DNA from: Cryomorphaceae bacterium | Lineage (GTDB): Bacteria > Bacteroidota > Bacteroidia > Flavobacteriales_D > Sanyastnellaceae | Direction of reading: 5' to 3' | Assembly: GCA_016124575.1 (NCBI GenBank) | Contig: WGNM01000042.1 | Span: forward strand, 1-62,449 | Length of the DNA stretch: 62,449 nt | Part shown: piece by piece, positions 58,124 to 62,449 of the stretch | How positions within the stretch are numbered: position 1 is the stretch's first letter | Layout: the number at the start of each line of letters is the position of its first letter | The notes under the pieces: generated by a model | Told to the model about the DNA's origin: nothing | Databases searched by the model: none | Seen by the model: only the letters and a program-made list of their open reading frames with translations | Program-made: the position numbers and the translations under genes

Positions 58124-58681
58124 ATGTCTATTTATACAAACTCAAAAATCGACGAAATTACGCTCACGAATTTGATGAGCATGCACGGCATGGATCGCAT
58201 TCGTTTGGCGTATGATGGTGAAATTACCATCGGAAACGTCGAAAGCATTCTTGAATTGCTAAACAATGGCTTCGACAAATGGCAAAATGCGAAAGGTTCA
58301 GGAAGAGCTTTGAGAATTGCTGTTGAGATACTGCAAAATATCGCCAAACATACGTTGAAAGCAGGGAAAGACAATTCCTATGTGATGCTATTTACCTCCG
58401 ACACCAAGTTGTTCATGGTTACTTGCAACAGGGTGAGCGAAGCTGATAAAGCGATCATTGAAAACACATTCACTGAAATCAAAGAGTTTTCGGTAGATGA
58501 ATTGCGAGATAAATACCGTCAAGCACTGGCAGAATCAACCTTTAATGATAAAGGTGGCGCAGGCATTGGCCTCTTAGACATCGCCTACAGAACCAAAAAA
58601 GTACCTGATCACTCGTTCATCAGGGTAGCGAATACTAAATCTTTCGACTATATTATGAAAGTGAACCTTAACCTGGATTAA
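58124..58681 (+). CDS. siaB: SiaB-type protein kinase (DUF6272)
   Basis: A 185-residue protein with a GHKL-like kinase fold as in SiaB (DUF6272). IRLAYDGEITIGNVESILEL opens it; LRIAVEILQNIAKHTLKAGK is the N-box (E-x2-x-N-x-x-x-H), VMLFTSDTKLFMVTCNRVSE follows and GGAGIGLLDIAYRTKK is the G-box. The protein lacks sensor or membrane segments. It is expected to phosphorylate the SiaC-like protein, opposing the SiaA-like phosphatase. It starts 1 nt after the siaA stop, and a strong terminator follows at 58701. Confidence 0.85.
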   Translation: MSIYTNSKIDEITLTNLMSMHGMDRIRLAYDGEITIGNVESILELLNNGFDKWQNAKGSGRALRIAVEILQNIAKHTLKAGKDNSYVMLFTSDTKLFMVTCNRVSEADKAIIENTFTEIKEFSVDELRDKYRQALAESTFNDKGGAGIGLLDIAYRTKKVPDHSFIRVANTKSFDYIMKVNLNLD

Positions 58682-58700
58682 CCAAACCATGGTTTATATA

Positions 58701-58735
58701 AAAAAGCCACGCCTCTAAAGAGACGTGGCTTTTTG
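58701..58735. terminator. Bidirectional terminator between siaB and the CotH gene
   Basis: AAAAAGCCACG and CGTGGCTTTTT form an 11-bp perfect stem around a 12-nt inner region that can extend pairing (CTCT...AGAG). A and T runs on both sides let it serve both convergent transcripts. Confidence 0.85.
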
Positions 58736-58750
58736 ATTATATCGTTTCTC

Positions 58751-61700
58751 CTAATATCCTAAGTGTAGAATACGAGTACTTTCTTCTTGTCCGTTCACAT
58801 AAACGACACGTATGGTTAGAATTCCTTGTGGAAACGCACTCAAATCTATCTGATAGTTCAATTGGTTCCTACCGCTAGCTTGGGTTTCCAGTAACTTCCC
58901 ATCTCCGCTATAAACATTCACAAGTGCAATGGCCTCGGTTTGTGATTTGATCGATACCAATGAAGAAGCTGGATTTGGATAAACCTTTAGATTCGGACTA
59001 ACATTGGTTGAAAACTCGTCTACATTTATGGTTGATTCAAAAATTGCCTTGAACGTAATCTCAGACAAGTCAATTTCTCCGATCCATGTCGGATCCAAAA
59101 GATTTATTACCTCTCCATTTTGCTCCCAAAACTCGAAAGCATAATCTTCGTTTGGAAATGCTGTCAATGTGACCGGAATTCCCTGGTAGTAGATACCTTC
59201 CCACGGACACTCAGGTGTGATCGTGTTAACTTGTATGTAGCCTGCCCCTGCTGGTTCAACTTCTAGGTTAAGTTGAAACTGCCCATCTAGGTTAAATACG
59301 CCTTGGAGTTGATCACGAACGACTTCTGTTTTGCAGAGAAGCTCTTCCTGAAAGACAAGATGATTGTTGTAAAAACCTTCCATCCATTCAGAAACGTTCC
59401 ACGGGTCTGCCCAACGTTCAAACTCATTCGGCATTTCCAATACCCAACGATTGAAAAAGGAATTCTCAATGGCGAGCAATCGTTCAGGTAGGTAAGCTGT
59501 ATTCATGACATCGGCGTAGCGATTGATAAAGCCGTTAAAGTATTCTTCATTGTTCATGGCTTTATTCCATATTCCCATGAACTCTTGACCTTCACCTTGC
59601 TCTTGTGCGTATTGAATTCCGTTGAAGAAACAATCTGTCCATGCATTTGGTGCCAACGACAACTCCAAATCAATAGTAGCAAACCTCCATTTGTAATCGG
59701 TTCCTCCTGAACGATAAACCTTGATGTTATTCCACGGCCAATCTTAATTGCCCATCCACGTCTCACCAATAATATAATCAGACATATAGTCCATATTATA
59801 ATGTTCATTTACGAGTTCAAGAAAATCATCCGTTTGCGGATCCAAACCAGCTACCGCTTCCCATGAGTCCCAATAGTTTTGTTCATCACCCCTTACAGCT
59901 CTTAATTGTCCTCCATTCCAATAACTTACTGAAAGAATATCCATCGGCTCCACTTGTTCGCTTTCATCAAAACTATCTTCATATTGATAGTACTCCTCAT
60001 CAAATTTCTCTCTCATCTCATACAATCCGAAATACTCACCATTAAGATAAACGGTTACAGGTCGCATGGCAGAATAATATCCATTTGTAGCTCCGGCCAT
60101 CATTTCTACTTGACAGCCATCTTTGTATGGTAAGGTCAAGTATTGGTTGCTACCATTGCGAAAGTACAACTTGCTCCATTGTTCCCGGTTTTCTCGCTGA
60201 GGCATTAGCGGCAACTCAACAGGCTCCTCTCCTAAATCTGCTTTTGCCATTTCCAATCGAAAAGAATGCTGTGGGTTTGATCGACTTCCGCCAGCACCCC
60301 CATCGATCTGCATTCCTACTTTTCTTTCAAATAGCTTCGGGTGCCCTGGCATGGAATCAAAATATACCATTTCTGCAAATCGTTCCCAATCTTGGCCCCA
60401 ATTATCAAAAATCCCTGATTCTCCGTATAAGTTAGCATTGTCTGTTACAACACTTACAATAGGTGTTGAATGTGAGACATTCACTAAATAACTACCTGTC
60501 GCGACAGCACTAGGAACTTGTCCGCTTACAAATGCCCTTGCACGAACTACGCTCGATTGAAATACCAAGATTTGTTCACCTTGATACAACGTCGAACTTT
60601 CAGTAGGAACATCTCCATTTAATGTATAGCGAATTTCACCAGAAGGTGTGTTTACATCAAACATTGATACTGATTGTACCCCTGCATAGACACCTGAAGA
60701 AAGCGACAACAACGGTGCTTGTGCTATTCCTTCGCTTGACTCACTGGTATTGTTGGTTTCTTGTGGCGTAGGGTAAGCAAACAAGTTTTCATTTTCGGCA
60801 CCATCCGGAAAACGACCAAGACTAACATCGAAAGTCGGACAGTTTATATACATGGTATCAGTCAATACCTGAGTAGGATCTAGCAAATAAACAGTTTCGC
60901 CATCTGAATCTAACCCAAAATTGGTATGAAAATACGCACCAATATTATTGATGAAGACACTTGTTAACTCAATGTTCTGGATCTGCTTCAAACGAATATC
61001 CACATATGTGTAATTCACTTGATCCGTTGAAACAACGTCCCACGATAACTCTTCAATAGGACCAGCTGTCATTCCGGCAGCTATTAACTCACTGGCTGTG
61101 TACAAGAGCTGATTGCGAGCACCCCAATACCAATTTCCGTATGGGGCGGGATAATCTGTTGGACTATTCGTCTCGGTGCCATTTCCAATGATGAAGTCAT
61201 TCAACTTGATGTTCGGACGTCGGCCATGAGTCTCACCATTTATCGCAGAACACGAAGCATCACTACCATCCTGATAATTCACAATGGCCGATGTATATGG
61301 GGTAGATGTTTGTCTAAATACCGAATTCGTAATGTAACCCTGGTTGCTGTATGAACAGACATCAACCAGTATATCTGATTGTCCATCCCAATAAAATGGT
61401 TGATCAAACTCATGCTCATTCCAACCAACCTCTGCCATGAAGTCGGTTACATACACCACATTTTGAAATGATTCTGAGTAATATCGATCTTTACCGCTGC
61501 AAAATATCAGCAAATACTCCTGCGGTTGAATATCGTAACTCGAGAATGTCCATTTTGTAGGATCATTCAAATCGTCGGTTAGCGTATAACCTTGCAAATT
61601 AATTGTCTCCGTTCCCGAGTTGAACAATTCTATCCAATCTTCAGCTTCGTCATCTTCGTCATAAACATGCGAAAAGTTTCTATTCGACCCTTCATTGATT

Positions 61701-61777
61701 ACTACTTGAGATAAAAGTGGTGACACAAATAAAAGCGCACACACAACTTGGAGCAATAACACTATTCTCATTCTCAT
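58751..61777 (-). pseudogene. CotH-family surface protein with T9SS tail, split by an in-frame stop
   Basis: One 1008-codon reading frame broken by a single TAA at 59744-59746 (codon 678), exactly in frame on both sides. Before the stop: signal peptide (MRMRIVLLLQVVCALLFVSP), a lamin-tail domain (EDWIELFNSGTETINLQGYT), a chitobiase-like beta domain (GEIRYTLNGDVPTESSTLYQ) and the first part of CotH (SKLYFRNGSNQYLTLPYKDG, YLNGEYFGLYEMREKFDEEY). After it: the rest of CotH (starting DWPWNNIKVYR), a beta domain and a T9SS type A tail (LKVYPNPASSLVSI). The stop replaces what is probably Gln (CAA) in GN-Q-DWPWNN. CotH proteins are atypical protein kinases or surface proteins. The N-terminal product would lack the sorting domain. 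Confidence 0.85.
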
Positions 61778-61918
61778 TCTGGCTGATTCTTTAATAAAGA
61801 TATTGCGAAAAACGGCTGGGACATGCAGTTGCTAAGAAATAAAATTAAGGCTCGAAAAATATCATCGGACGAAACAAGCAGCTCGGAAACCAGAAGTAAT
61901 TACGAGGATAAAGTTCTC

Positions 61919-62449
61919 GAGCATCACAAAAAGCCTCTCCCTCGTGAACGAGATTTGATACCTTTTTTAATCCGCACTCAATAAAAAAGTCAGGATTACT
62001 GCGTGATCCCTGAGGGGGGGTGCTCATCACAAAAAGCCTCTCCCTCGTGAACGAGATTTGATGCTTTTTTAATACGCACTCAATAGAAAAGTCAGGATTA
62101 CTGCGTGATCCCTGAGGGGGGTGCTCATCACAAAAAGCCTCTCCATCGTGAGCGAGATTTGACACCTATTTTATTCCGCACTCAATAGAAAAGTCAGGAT
62201 TACTACGTGATCCCTGAGGGGGGGGTGCTCATCACAAAAAGCCTCTCCCTCGTGAACGAGATTTGATACATTTTCTATTCCGCACTCAATAGTAAAGTCA
62301 GGATTACTACGTGATCCCTGAGGTGGGGGTGCTCATCACAAAAAGCCTCTCCCTCGTGAACGAGATTTGATGCTTTTTTAATACGCACTCAATAGTAAAG
62401 TCAGGATTACTGCGTGATCCCTGAGGGGGGTGCTCATCACAAAAAGCCT
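61919..62449. repeat. Tandem array of ~101-104 bp units with variable poly-G tract
   Basis: Five full copies and the start of a sixth, beginning at about 61919, 62022, 62123, 62227, 62331 and 62432, with lengths of 103, 101, 104, 104 and 101. Each holds CATCACAAAAAGCCTCTCC, a CTCG-TGAA-CGAG hairpin (imperfect in copy 3), a T-rich block, CGCACTCAATA and CAGGATTACTRCGTGATCCC, then a G run of 6-8 (one copy GGTGGGGG). Unit lengths are not multiples of three, so no conserved protein can be read through the array. The array continues past the right edge. It is not CRISPR, because the whole unit is repeated. Confidence 0.9.

Noticed and set aside
58751-59668. The C-terminal half of CotH as an independent gene
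   Set aside because: It lacks a signal peptide, starts in mid-domain and is in exact frame with the upstream part across a single stop codon.
61845-62165. A 106-residue minus-strand frame across the first repeats
   Set aside because: It exists only because two repeat units happen to read through. Unit lengths of 101-104 nt change frame between copies and the product is a fused read of non-coding repeat sequence.
61919-62449. CRISPR array
   Set aside because: The whole ~102-bp unit is repeated with only point changes and G-tract length differences. There are no unique spacers and no cas genes nearby.

Overview
The window looks like chromosome from a member of the Bacteroidota, most likely a marine or freshwater Flavobacteriales (Cryomorphaceae-like). 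The support comes from the genes themselves: type IX secretion sorting domains of type A (CotH protein) and type B (PKD protein), a GldI-type gliding lipoprotein, lineage-typical families (DUF3276, DUF5683, DUF5723, DUF6702), a long LepB, scarce Shine-Dalgarno sites, and Bacteroidota-type promoter boxes (TAnnTTTG) close to start codons. The assignment is inferred from gene content, not from a marker-gene tree.

Layout. 1-135 is the edge of an IS3-family insertion sequence. 401-3161 holds an unknown secreted protein and a wrecked 'mobile mystery' A/B (HTH-Fic) module. 3515-5641 is a minus-strand run (PanE-like reductase, DUF1801, esterase). 5767-9240 is a 1157-residue secreted vanadium haloperoxidase-like enzyme with FG-GAP repeats and a dockerin-like tail. 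9272-10653 carries a secreted unknown and a two-gene cassette with a PD-(D/E)xK-like protein. 10788-13389 is a LOG-like protein followed by an ECF sigma factor, putative anti-sigma and Spy/CpxP-like module and a lipoprotein, ending at a terminator beside a duplicated 64-bp dyad element. 13618-19135 has MsrB/RhlE, a giant PKD surface protein, a PUR-domain protein and an FMN reductase. 19277-25115 is a housekeeping operon (MBL hydrolase, ParA, ParB, DUF5683, DapB, LepB, WbqC-like). 25117-25842 has an orphan ParE-like toxin and a truncated haemoglobin.

26035-34725 is mostly plus-strand: S9B peptidase, methyltransferase, glycosyltransferase, GcvT, ComB-like phosphatase, S1/P1-like nuclease, a secreted unknown and a homologue of tRNA-queuosine mannosyltransferase. 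A thioesterase and dnaA follow. 37859-42392 is a minus-strand operon with DHH phosphoesterase, GldI, a second FKBP lipoprotein, a cytochrome c-prime-like protein and a DUF5723 barrel. 42445-44482 has DUF6702, a cluster-less endonuclease III and an ATP-grasp-like protein. 44485-53590 is metabolic (FabI, GlcD-like oxidase, second S9B peptidase plus POT peptide transporter, thioredoxin-like protein, citrate synthase, enoyl-CoA hydratase). 53577-56025 has a secreted unknown, an alpha/beta hydrolase and a choice-of-anchor L protein with the same dockerin-like tail. 56116-58681 is a SiaC-SiaA-SiaB phosphorylation switch. 58751-61777 is a CotH/T9SS protein broken by one in-frame stop, and 61919-62449 is a tandem array of ~101-104 bp units running off the end.

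Themes. Much of the accessory content concerns the envelope and outside of the cell: T9SS cargo, lipoproteins, secreted peptidases feeding a peptide transporter, and envelope-stress and partner-switch signalling. The least ordinary items are the haloperoxidase fusion, the SiaABC switch with no visible cyclic-di-GMP enzyme, the bacterial QTMAN homologue, the iron-sulphur-less Nth, the antitoxin-toxin scar and the two non-coding repeat systems. Both window edges lie in repeats, so they may be assembly break points.
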